Positions 32,311 through 39,617 of a DNA stretch of 64,000 nucleotides are shown piece after piece (position 1 is the stretch's first letter; every line of letters starts with the position of its first letter). The stretch is taken from contig AP017308.1 in the NCBI GenBank assembly GCA_001548435.1, positions 5,279,030 through 5,343,029 on the forward strand. The letters are read 5' to 3'. Source of the stretch: Leptolyngbya sp. NIES-3755 (GTDB lineage Bacteria; Cyanobacteriota; Cyanobacteriia; Leptolyngbyales; Leptolyngbyaceae). The translations under genes were made by a program, and so were the position numbers. A model generated the notes under the pieces. It did no database searches and was not told the DNA's origin. It worked only from the letters and a program-made list of their open reading frames with translations.

Positions 32311-33294
32311 ATGTCTACCATCACCGTCGATCGACTTACTAAAATTTATCCTGTCGCTGTCAAAGAAGCAGGCTTTAAAGGCACTGTGACGCACTTCTTT
32401 AAGCGGACTTACCGACAAGTGAAAGCGGTGCAGGATGTCTCGTTTCAGATTGAACCGGGTGAAGTCGTAGGATTTTTGGGCGCGAATGGAGCGGGGAAAA
32501 CGACGACGCTGAAAATGCTCACTGGATTGATTTATCCGTCTTCGGGAAAGGTCACGGTTGCGGGGCAAATTCCGTTTGAACGCCGATCGAACTTTTTAAG
32601 AAAAATCACGCTCGTGATGGGGCAAAAACAACAATTAATTTGGGATCTTCCAGCAGCAGACTCGTTCAAGATTAATGCTGCCGTTTATGGAATTAGCGAT
32701 CGTACTCTCCAAACTCGTGTAGGTGAACTCTCCGAAATGCTCTCACTTGAAGGCAAACTAAATCAGCCTGTTCGCAAACTCTCATTGGGTGAACGGATGA
32801 AAGCTGAGTTATTAGCTGCATTGCTACATGAGCCACAGGTGTTGTTTTTAGATGAGCCAACTTTGGGACTTGATGTGAATGCTCAGGTGGCAGTGCGTGA
32901 ATTTTTGAAAGAGTACAACGATCGATTTAACGCGACAGTTCTCTTAACCAGTCACTACATGGCAGACATTACAGCTTTGTGTGAACGGGTTTTGATGATC
33001 CACCAAGGTCAACTTATTTATGATGGTAGTCTTGATGGCTTGGTGGATCGCTTCTCTCCGTGTCGTGAAATCAAAGTTGAATTTAATCGGACTTACACAG
33101 ATTCAGAGTTAGCGGCTTATGGACAAGTTCAAGAAGTCGATAAGCAGTCAGCACGATTCTTAGTGCAACAGGAAGATTTGACACAAGCGATCGCGAAAAT
33201 TCTCGCTGAGTTACAAGTCTCAGATTTATCGGTCACTGATCCCCCGATCGAAGAAGTAATCGGGCGGGTTTTTCAAGCCGGTGCAGTCACCTAA
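32311..33294 (+). CDS. ABC-2-type transporter ATP-binding protein
   Basis: 327 residues. ABC domain: Walker A GANGAGKTTTLK, an unusual Q-loop around VMGQKQQLIWD, signature KLSLGERMKAELLAALL, Walker B VLFLDEPTLGLD, switch His TSHYMADITALCER. A long C-terminal domain follows, as in ATPases of large ABC-2 exporters. The R-T-Y-R-Q-V-K-A-V-Q-D-V-S-F start is typical of this subgroup, whose two permeases are commonly encoded next to it; here no permease gene follows. Substrate unknown. Confidence 0.85.
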   Translation: MSTITVDRLTKIYPVAVKEAGFKGTVTHFFKRTYRQVKAVQDVSFQIEPGEVVGFLGANGAGKTTTLKMLTGLIYPSSGKVTVAGQIPFERRSNFLRKITLVMGQKQQLIWDLPAADSFKINAAVYGISDRTLQTRVGELSEMLSLEGKLNQPVRKLSLGERMKAELLAALLHEPQVLFLDEPTLGLDVNAQVAVREFLKEYNDRFNATVLLTSHYMADITALCERVLMIHQGQLIYDGSLDGLVDRFSPCREIKVEFNRTYTDSELAAYGQVQEVDKQSARFLVQQEDLTQAIAKILAELQVSDLSVTDPPIEEVIGRVFQAGAVT

Positions 33295-33451
33295 GAAAGA
33301 TCACGCAATCTCCGTAGAATCCGGGCAGCGTCGTGGAGAACTGCGCCGTAAAAATATCCGTCGAGTATAATCCCAAACACGTATAGCGATTGAGATGTTC
33401 AGAGATTTCTCGAATAAATCGATCGTGATCACCGTAGTGCAAGGCTGACAT
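33291..33451 (-). pseudogene. Small gene apparently split by a frameshift
   Basis: From the ATG at 33451 one frame gives DHDRFIREISEHLNRY and then becomes unlikely; from that point the next frame gives VFGIILDGYFYGAVLHDAA followed by RILRRLRDLS and a stop. Joined by a -1 shift near the TATACG at about 33380, they make a plausible protein of about 53 residues. Neither frame alone has a satisfactory start and end. It could be a true pseudogene, a sequencing error or a chance pattern. The end abuts the stop of the ABC ATPase gene. Confidence 0.35.
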
Positions 33452-33525
33452 GATTGCCCATTTCAATCTCAATTTACTGCTGAATTCCCAGTAGTTCTTC
33501 GTACTCGACAAGCCTTTTCAATGCT

Positions 33526-34587
33526 ATGCCTCAAACCATCAACGGCGCACCGAATTATCTCGAACCCTCACGGGCGACTGCTGCACAGCCATCAACAAAT
33601 TCCTATGGGCTGATGCCAGCACCTGTCCAGGTCGATACCTACGCCGATCGATTAATGGATGACTTGTTTGAGGATGTGGAAGACCTCTTATCGGGCAGCG
33701 TTCCCCCACCTGAACCGATTCGAGTCAAGCCCCAACCCTCGATCGATCTTCCACTTCAAACGGCTGCACCACTCGTGTTTAAACCTGTGGCTCAACCCCA
33801 GTTACCTCAGTGGAGTTCGCCTGCTCCTGAAGCTGCGATCGCATCGAAACGAGTTAAATCCAAAAGTTACGCTTTTCAAAAGTTCCTGGCGATCGTCTTC
33901 GGTCTTTCTGCGCTGTCTGCCGCGTCTGTGTGGCTGATTCAGCGAGGAACCATGCAAAGATTTTTTGCTCTAGCTGCGAAAGAACCGACCGTCATTGCGA
34001 CTGCCCCCAAAGTGGCTCCGGTCGATACGACTCCCCAGTTCGCTCAATATATGAAGCGATCGCTGGAGAACATCGATCGTAGAGCCAACAATCCGAAAGC
34101 GACAACGGTTGCTCTCAATCGCAATCTCCCAAGTATTCCGATCGCGGGTAATTCTCGATCGACGAATCCTTCTGACAGAACGCCAGTCGTGATCAATGTT
34201 CCGTCTGTTTCCACTCCGAATCCTGTTGTCACCGCAGTGAGTAAGAACCCGCAAGAACTGAATCAAGTTCTCACGCGCTTATCCTCTGTGCTGGAACGAT
34301 TGTCGATTAATCCGACTTCTCGATCGCAACCTGTGAGTGCACCGATCGCGATTCAACCTGCTCAAGCCACCTCGTCTGAACCTCAGCGAACCTTGAGAGG
34401 AATTGCGATCGCGACTGATCCGACTCAATCCGCGATTCTGTTTGAAATGAATGGTGTCACGCAGCGGTACTACATCGGAGAAAGTATCGGATCGAGCGGT
34501 TGGAGTGTCGTGGATATTTCCAACAACTACGTCAGCATTCGGCGAAATGGCGAGGTGCGGACGATCTCGATCGGTCAAAAACTCTAA
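33526..34587 (+). CDS. Single-pass membrane protein with PilP/GspC-like C-terminal domain
   Basis: 353 residues. A Pro/Gln-rich cytoplasmic N-terminus (about 110 residues) precedes one transmembrane helix (FLAIVFGLSALSAASVWLI), then a long disordered Ser/Thr/Pro/Asn-rich linker and a small C-terminal domain: LRGIAIATDPTQSAILFEMN, RYYIGESIGSSGWSVVDISN, YVSIRRNGEVRTISIG. The last 60 residues show the 'G-E-x-I-x-G-W-x-V-x-x-I-x-x-x-x-V-x-I-R-R-N-G' pattern of PilP/GspC homology domains, which link the inner-membrane machinery to a secretin. A pilus or secretion role is inference; no pil genes are nearby. Confidence 0.55.
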   Translation: MPQTINGAPNYLEPSRATAAQPSTNSYGLMPAPVQVDTYADRLMDDLFEDVEDLLSGSVPPPEPIRVKPQPSIDLPLQTAAPLVFKPVAQPQLPQWSSPAPEAAIASKRVKSKSYAFQKFLAIVFGLSALSAASVWLIQRGTMQRFFALAAKEPTVIATAPKVAPVDTTPQFAQYMKRSLENIDRRANNPKATTVALNRNLPSIPIAGNSRSTNPSDRTPVVINVPSVSTPNPVVTAVSKNPQELNQVLTRLSSVLERLSINPTSRSQPVSAPIAIQPAQATSSEPQRTLRGIAIATDPTQSAILFEMNGVTQRYYIGESIGSSGWSVVDISNNYVSIRRNGEVRTISIGQKL

Positions 34588-34641
34588 AATAAGGGATAAA
34601 GGGTGGCAGGTGTCATCCTTCATCTTTTCTTGGAGTAGCTT

Positions 34642-35217
34642 ATGGGACTGTTCGACGATTTAGGACGCTTTTTGGAGACGCGGCTTGATGAATTTCTCAA
34701 GAACAATCCGCAGCTTGAACTTCAGGCACTAGAAGAAAAGTTGTACGAGCAAGAACAGGAAACGCGCCGACTGTTGGCAGATTTGCGGCTGCGGGAAAAG
34801 ACAGTCGAATCTGAGATTTTAACGACTGCACAAGACATCCAACGCTGGCACGTTCGGATTGAAAAAGCTCGATCGGCAGGACGACTCGATTTATCCGAAC
34901 CTGCGGAAGCGCATGAGGCTTCTCTCCTGCGTGAAGGGAACCAGAAATGGGGACAAATGCAGCTTCTCAAAGAGCGAATTCAACAAACGGAAGAACTCCA
35001 GCGCAAGATCCAAATTCGTCGCCAAGAAGTGCAGGCTGAATTGAAACAAGTGAAAGCAGCACAGGCAGCACAGGCAGAGAAACGTTGGGCGGTTGATGGC
35101 TGGAATCAGAGTAGTTTTAGCAGTGCCGATAAAGCGACTGATCCTCTAGAGCAGAAATTCCAGCAGTGGGAAACTCAGGAAGAATTGAATGAAATGAAGC
35201 GCAAAATGGGCAGGTAG
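34642..35217 (+). CDS. Coiled-coil protein of the TIGR04376 type
   Basis: 191 residues. The N-terminus MGLFDDLGRFLETRLDEFLK followed by NNPQLELQALEEKLYEQEQ is characteristic of a cyanobacterial family I recall as TIGR04376. Most of the rest is a charged coiled coil with Trp-containing RWHVRIEKA and KWGQMQLLKERI. No signal peptide or catalytic motif. Function unknown. GGAG lies 9 bases before the ATG. It is followed after 66 bases by the Anbu gene. Confidence 0.65.
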   Translation: MGLFDDLGRFLETRLDEFLKNNPQLELQALEEKLYEQEQETRRLLADLRLREKTVESEILTTAQDIQRWHVRIEKARSAGRLDLSEPAEAHEASLLREGNQKWGQMQLLKERIQQTEELQRKIQIRRQEVQAELKQVKAAQAAQAEKRWAVDGWNQSSFSSADKATDPLEQKFQQWETQEELNEMKRKMGR

Positions 35218-35283
35218 AAAAAATTGATTGCCTCTTGAATTCCCTGTACAGTGGTGCTGCTAGATCTTGGACAGGGAATTTTT

Positions 35284-36033
35284 ATGACTTATTGCCTTGG
35301 GATTTTGACAAAAACAGGATTAGTCATGGCAGCCGACTCGCGGACGAATGCGGGAGTGGATTATATTTCGACCTATCGAAAATTATTTGATTTTTCTATT
35401 GAGAACGATCGAGCAATCTTTCTCTGCACGTCCGGGAATCTCTCGATTACTCAATCGGTTCTGACGATGATGCAGCAAGCGATTCAGGCAAAATCAGACA
35501 TTAGTTTGCACACGCTACCGAGTCTCTATGAGATTGCTCGATACATAGGCAGTACAATGCGGCACGTGCAAGATGAGAATCGTCCTTGGCTCGAAAAAGA
35601 TGGAATTGACTATCAATCAACCATTCTACTAGGTGGACAAATTCGAGGCGAAGAACCAGAACTTTATATGATTTACAGTCAAGGTAACTTTATTCAAGCT
35701 TCTAAAGAAAAGCCGTTTTTGCAGATTGGGGAAGCGAAGTATGGCAAGCCGATTCTCGATCGAGTTTTATCGTTTGAGACACCCATTGAATCTGCTGCCA
35801 AATGCGCCTTGTTGTCGATCGATTCCACGATGATTTCTAACATTTCGGTGGGTCCTCCGATCAATCTTGTAATGTACGAAACCAACAGCTTTAAAGTGCA
35901 CTATCACCTCTGTTTAGACATTGATGCACCTTATCTCACTCAAATTCGCAAACAGTGGGGAAAGTGTTTGAACGAAGCTTTTGCAGAGATGCCGAATGTG
36001 GATTGGGAGCATTATTTATCGGACAATCGCTGA
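35284..36033 (+). CDS. Anbu (ancestral proteasome-type) peptidase
   Basis: 249 residues from the ATG at 35284. Removal of Met exposes Thr1 of TYCLGILTKTGLVMAADSRT; Asp17 and Lys32 (TYRKLFDF) complete the Ntn-hydrolase active site. AIFLCTSGNLSITQSV, LLGGQIRGEEPELYMIYSQG and CALLSIDSTMISNISVGPP are typical of the Anbu/bacterial proteasome-homologue family. Anbu forms open helical rings and its genes cluster with transglutaminase-like, alpha-E and ATP-grasp genes. Here only the transglutaminase is adjacent, on the opposite strand, with a 22-bp overlap at the 3' ends. Confidence 0.88.
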   Translation: MTYCLGILTKTGLVMAADSRTNAGVDYISTYRKLFDFSIENDRAIFLCTSGNLSITQSVLTMMQQAIQAKSDISLHTLPSLYEIARYIGSTMRHVQDENRPWLEKDGIDYQSTILLGGQIRGEEPELYMIYSQGNFIQASKEKPFLQIGEAKYGKPILDRVLSFETPIESAAKCALLSIDSTMISNISVGPPINLVMYETNSFKVHYHLCLDIDAPYLTQIRKQWGKCLNEAFAEMPNVDWEHYLSDNR

Positions 36034-36863
36034 ATCTGTAAGTGATAGTTCATTGTCGATCGTACTCCGCCCGATCGAGTCACTTTGCCCACAACCGGAG
36101 CCGCATACTCTGGAATCGCACTCGCCGCTAAAGCAATATGTCGATCGCTCACGACTAATCCATGTGTCGGATCATATCCGCGCCATCCTGCACCCGGCAA
36201 ATACACCTCCGCCCAGGCATGAAGATGTCGATCGCTCTGGTCTGGATCGCCTTCTTGATAGCCACTGACAAATCTCGCTGCAAGCCCCATCGATCGACAA
36301 ACTTCGATAAATAACACGGTCAAATCTCGACACGATCCTTTTTTCTGTGTCCAGGTCAGCCCAGACGGATATGGATTTCCAGTTTCTCGAACTAGATACT
36401 CACAGCTTGTATAAATTTGTTGAGTCAGTTCATTGAGAAATTGCAGCACATTGTTTTGCGATCGTTCTGCTATCTCGTAACCAAGCTGTAGAGCAATACT
36501 ATCGTTTGATTCCAAATACGGCTGGAGTTGTTTGAATAGTGAGGTCGGGTAATCGATCGGAAGTTCGATCGACCAAGGTTCCATGAGATAGTTAAACGGA
36601 TTCGATTGATGTGTAATCGTTTGAGAAAGTACTTGAATATTGAGTGATGCGGTTAGCTCTGGTGAAAACCAGACTTTAATAAAGGTATTGCCATCAAGAT
36701 CAGTAATTTCGGATTGTGCGATCGGGATTGGAGTGACTTGCAGCGAAAACATGCTGAGTGTTTGCCAACTATCTGATCGAGGGCGCAATCGAATCAGATG
36801 CGGCTGTAATGTGACCGGATCGCTGTAAGTGTAAGTTGTAGTGTGAGAGATTTGATACAGCAC
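36012..36863 (-). CDS. Transglutaminase-like protein, Anbu-cluster type
   Basis: About 283 residues from a GTG at 36863 that overlaps the TAG of the upstream gene; a longer start at 36884 is possible. N-terminal beta domain (YQISHTTTYTYSDPVTLQPH LIRLRPR), then the transglutaminase/protease core with catalytic Cys in K-G-S-C-R-D-L-T-V-L-F, His in D-R-H-L-H-A-W-A-E-V and Asp in GYDPTHG. It belongs to the family encoded next to Anbu and alpha-E/ATP-grasp genes, which is thought to modify or cleave an unknown peptide. Cytoplasmic, no signal peptide. Confidence 0.85.
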   Translation of the reverse strand: MLYQISHTTTYTYSDPVTLQPHLIRLRPRSDSWQTLSMFSLQVTPIPIAQSEITDLDGNTFIKVWFSPELTASLNIQVLSQTITHQSNPFNYLMEPWSIELPIDYPTSLFKQLQPYLESNDSIALQLGYEIAERSQNNVLQFLNELTQQIYTSCEYLVRETGNPYPSGLTWTQKKGSCRDLTVLFIEVCRSMGLAARFVSGYQEGDPDQSDRHLHAWAEVYLPGAGWRGYDPTHGLVVSDRHIALAASAIPEYAAPVVGKVTRSGGVRSTMNYHLQIQRLSDK

Positions 36864-37696
36864 TATCGGTGTTCCGCTAACCACTGTTCTAGATCAGACA
36901 GGCTTGTGAAATCGAGTAGTGCTTCGCTGAGATCTTCGAGGGTTGCGAGCGGGAGAGAGGAGAGACGTGATCGCATTTCCTGAGAAAGTTCCTGTCTGAG
37001 TTTGCGGTTTAATTGTCGGGTGACAAGTGCGATCGCTTCTTCTTCTTTCGCTTCCCGAATGGCACGTGGCTCTTGATTGAAATCGAGTCCTAACATTCTC
37101 CGAATCTCCCCTTGACTTAGGTTAGTGAACTTATACGTAATTATAGAGGTGACGACATCAATGAGGTTTGCCCTTTCTCTCGATGAATAATTCTCTTGTT
37201 CGGTTCGTTGGATCAATTCTCTTGCTCGATCGGGGGTTTCTGCTTCATCTGTGATTGTCAGGACTGCGGCGGCAACCATAACGGGCAAAGAGCGAATATC
37301 TCCTAACTCATTCAGGTAAATCCGATGGACTTGTTCGCCATTTAGCATTGATCGATGCGGATAAACTTTGTCCTGTTCTGTGCTGCGAGATGGATAAATG
37401 ACCACCGCTTGCCAATCTGAAAATCGAGCACTGTTGCGATAGAAGTACAACAATGATTCCCCGAATAATCGTTCGTAGAGTTCTGGGTCTTTCTGAAACT
37501 GAACTTCACAGAAATAGACCGTCCCTGGTTCTGATTCTGGTGGCAGGAACACCCCATCAATCTCGAATTTGGGTTCTTTGACTCCGACCGAATCAAAGCG
37601 ATAGTCGATCGCATTCGCGGGACGTTCTCCAATCAGGTCGAATAGCAAAGTCGGAGAGCGTTGGAACATTTGATAAAAAATTGGATCACGTCGCAT
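36863..37696 (-). CDS. Rpn-family (PD-(D/E)XK) nuclease-like protein
   Basis: 277 residues from the ATG at 37696 (MRRDPIFYQMFQRSPTLLFD). A longer frame to 37906 has an improbable Pro/Ser-rich start. The family pattern is D-x-I-F-Y-x-x-F, then EIDGVFLPPE and V-Y-F-C-E-V-Q-F-Q-K-D-P-E-L-Y, in which Asp and the E-V-Q-x-Q segment form a PD-(D/E)XK site. Rpn/DUF2887-type proteins are mobile-like nucleases common in many copies in cyanobacteria. The C-terminus is a Glu/Arg-rich helix. It is transcribed ahead of the transglutaminase gene. Confidence 0.78.
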   Translation of the reverse strand: MRRDPIFYQMFQRSPTLLFDLIGERPANAIDYRFDSVGVKEPKFEIDGVFLPPESEPGTVYFCEVQFQKDPELYERLFGESLLYFYRNSARFSDWQAVVIYPSRSTEQDKVYPHRSMLNGEQVHRIYLNELGDIRSLPVMVAAAVLTITDEAETPDRARELIQRTEQENYSSRERANLIDVVTSIITYKFTNLSQGEIRRMLGLDFNQEPRAIREAKEEEAIALVTRQLNRKLRQELSQEMRSRLSSLPLATLEDLSEALLDFTSLSDLEQWLAEHR

Positions 37697-37803
37697 ATTC
37701 ACTACGCTCGGATAAATTAAAACAAGAGTACCATTTTTGCTGCGATCTTGGAAAATTGGTCGATCGTGGTGAATCCTAACTGTAGTGATTTCAGGATAAG
37801 GCG

Positions 37804-38478
37804 ATGAATCCGAACAAAGGTAGGGTGCTGATTTCGTTGGCGTTGATGGTGTCTGGAATCGTTGGGGTGGCAGTTGCAATGAGTCAATCCCCGCGTGGAA
37901 TTTCACTGCTTCAAAATCCGCTTCAAGCTCCGCCTGCTAAGACTCAACCCACTGTAAAATCAACTCCGAAACCTGTGGCTCAAGAAAGTCGATCGCAAGA
38001 AATCGCTGAACAATTAGAACACTCTAACGCGGCGAAATTGCTTAAAGAGCTTACCCAAGGAGCAGATGCGAAAGTTCAAGACTCGAAAAGCGCGATCGAA
38101 GGTTTTATCCAACAAAAAACCAATGAACAACAAGACTATCTCAAGCAACTTGTGATTGATGCGCTTCGTGAAGCGGTGACTGGAGAAGTGACACAACAAT
38201 CAACAGCGATCTCACAAGAGTTCAAAGGCGTTAAACTCACTCCAGAGCAAATGACAGAGATTCAACAGGCAAGACGGGAAATGCAGACTCAGATTGTTCA
38301 ACAGTTACAGAACAATCCGCAATTGATTCAACAACTTCAAGCCGATTTGCAGGCAGGACGATTGGATCAAACCTTGTCGCAACCTTTAAGCAACTATAGA
38401 GAAACGATCGCACAAATTCTCACGCCACAACAACAGCAGAAATGGCAAAAGAACTTTGATAAAGCCATCAATCGTTAA
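37804..38478 (+). CDS. Exported or anchored helical protein, function unknown
   Basis: 224 residues. A signal anchor (GRVLISLALMVSGIVGVAVA) leads to a Pro/Lys/Thr linker and then a Gln-rich helical region: EQLEHSNAAKLLKELTQGA, QQKTNEQQDYLKQLVIDALR, QIVQQLQNNPQLIQQLQADL and ILTPQQQQKWQKNFDKAI. The last motif, 'L-T-P-x-Q-x-x-x-W', resembles the end of CpxP/Spy-like chaperone-fold proteins, as does the earlier L-T-P-E-Q-M, but this is tentative. Its 3' end overlaps the convergent fbpC gene by 11 bases. Confidence 0.55.
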   Translation: MNPNKGRVLISLALMVSGIVGVAVAMSQSPRGISLLQNPLQAPPAKTQPTVKSTPKPVAQESRSQEIAEQLEHSNAAKLLKELTQGADAKVQDSKSAIEGFIQQKTNEQQDYLKQLVIDALREAVTGEVTQQSTAISQEFKGVKLTPEQMTEIQQARREMQTQIVQQLQNNPQLIQQLQADLQAGRLDQTLSQPLSNYRETIAQILTPQQQQKWQKNFDKAINR

Positions 38479-39532
38479 AGAACACTCGCACCGTTGCTAG
38501 GTTCACTCTCACTTTCACTCGTGTTCCAATGGTTAAAGCGGGCTTCATTGTGCTCAAGACTTGTAATTGATCGCCTGAACTGGTTTGAATAGTATATCGA
38601 TGATCCCGTCCGAGAAAAGCTCGATCGACCACTACGATCGAGCTTTTTTCATCGGGTTCTAATCGAATATCTTGCTGTCGAATCATCAGATCTGCATGAT
38701 CAGAAATTGGATAGTCCTGGTTCAAAATTAAAGTGCCGATCGCTGTTTTCCATCCTTTGCCATCGTAAGTTGCAGGTAGGAAATTCCCTTGTGTGACAAA
38801 CTCAGCCACAAATCTCGTCGCAGGCTCGTTATAGAGCGTTTCTGGGGTCGCTAATTGTTCCAGTTTGCCTTGGTTCATCACTGCAACACGATCGGAAATA
38901 GACAAAGCTTCCTCTTGATCGTGTGTGACGAAAATTGCCGTTGCTCCGGTTGTTTTGAGAATCGATCGGATTTCTTGGCGAAGATGCGATCGTACTTGTA
39001 CATCTAAATTGCTCAACGGTTCATCGAGCAGGATTAATGCAGGTTGTGGCGCTAAAGCTCTCGCGAGGGCGACTCGTTGTTGCTGTCCTCCAGAAAGTTC
39101 GTGGGGATAGCGTTTTTCAAATCCGGCTAATCCAACTTGTGCGATCGCGTCAGAAATCATTTTTTTTACTTGTTGACCCGGATAACCGGATTGTTTCCGA
39201 CGCGACTTTTTCAAGCCAAATCCCACATTCTGCGCCACGGTTAGATGCGGGAACAGTGCGTAATCTTGAAACACCATACCAATATCGCGCTGTTCTGGTG
39301 GTAGCCATCGATTTGGACTTGCCACTTCTTGACCTGCAAGCTCGATTCGTCCTGATTGCGGTCGCTCGAATCCGGCAATCAGTCTCAATAATGTCGTTTT
39401 TCCGCAGCCCGAAGCACCTAGTAGACTCAAAAGCTCACCCTGACGAAGTTTTAGCGAGACTGCATCCACCACAGGAATCTCAGAAAATCGCTTTGAAACG
39501 GTGTCGAGTTGCAGGAGAATAGAGTCGAGCAT
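38468..39532 (-). CDS. fbpC: Ferric-iron ABC transporter ATP-binding protein
   Basis: 354 residues. ABC motifs: Walker A GASGCGKTTLL, Q-loop VFQDYALFPHL, signature ELSGGQQQRVALARAL, Walker B LILLDEPLSNLD, switch FVTHDQEEAL; the C-terminal TOBE-like part reads AEFVTQGNFLPATY and VRVNLATVRVF. This composition fits the FbpC/FutC/AfuC group that powers ferric-iron import. The divergently transcribed permease gene (39618) completes the transporter; the iron-binding protein (FutA) is not in the window. The intergenic region holds a Fur-like site. Confidence 0.85.
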   Translation of the reverse strand: MLDSILLQLDTVSKRFSEIPVVDAVSLKLRQGELLSLLGASGCGKTTLLRLIAGFERPQSGRIELAGQEVASPNRWLPPEQRDIGMVFQDYALFPHLTVAQNVGFGLKKSRRKQSGYPGQQVKKMISDAIAQVGLAGFEKRYPHELSGGQQQRVALARALAPQPALILLDEPLSNLDVQVRSHLRQEIRSILKTTGATAIFVTHDQEEALSISDRVAVMNQGKLEQLATPETLYNEPATRFVAEFVTQGNFLPATYDGKGWKTAIGTLILNQDYPISDHADLMIRQQDIRLEPDEKSSIVVVDRAFLGRDHRYTIQTSSGDQLQVLSTMKPALTIGTRVKVRVNLATVRVFFND

Positions 39533-39553
39533 TTTAGAACTGGTTTAATTTAT

Positions 39554-39568
39554 TGAGACTTATCATCA
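39554..39568. promoter_or_regulatory. Fur-box-like site between fbpC and fbpB
   Basis: TGAGACTTATCATCA matches the 7-1-7 Fur core TGATAAT-N-ATTATCA at 11 of 14 defined positions. It lies in the 85-bp divergent promoter region, 22 bases before the fbpC start and 50 before fbpB, as expected for repression of both by Fe-Fur. Confidence 0.5.
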
Positions 39569-39617
39569 ACAATTTTGAGACTCCAGTAAAGTAGTTTGAA
39601 AGATTTATTCAGCAGAT

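Noticed and set aside
37697-37906. 70-residue N-terminal extension of the Rpn-type protein
   Set aside because: The extension is Pro/Ser-rich, lacks a ribosome-binding site and covers the divergent promoter region; homologues start at MRRDPIFYQ.
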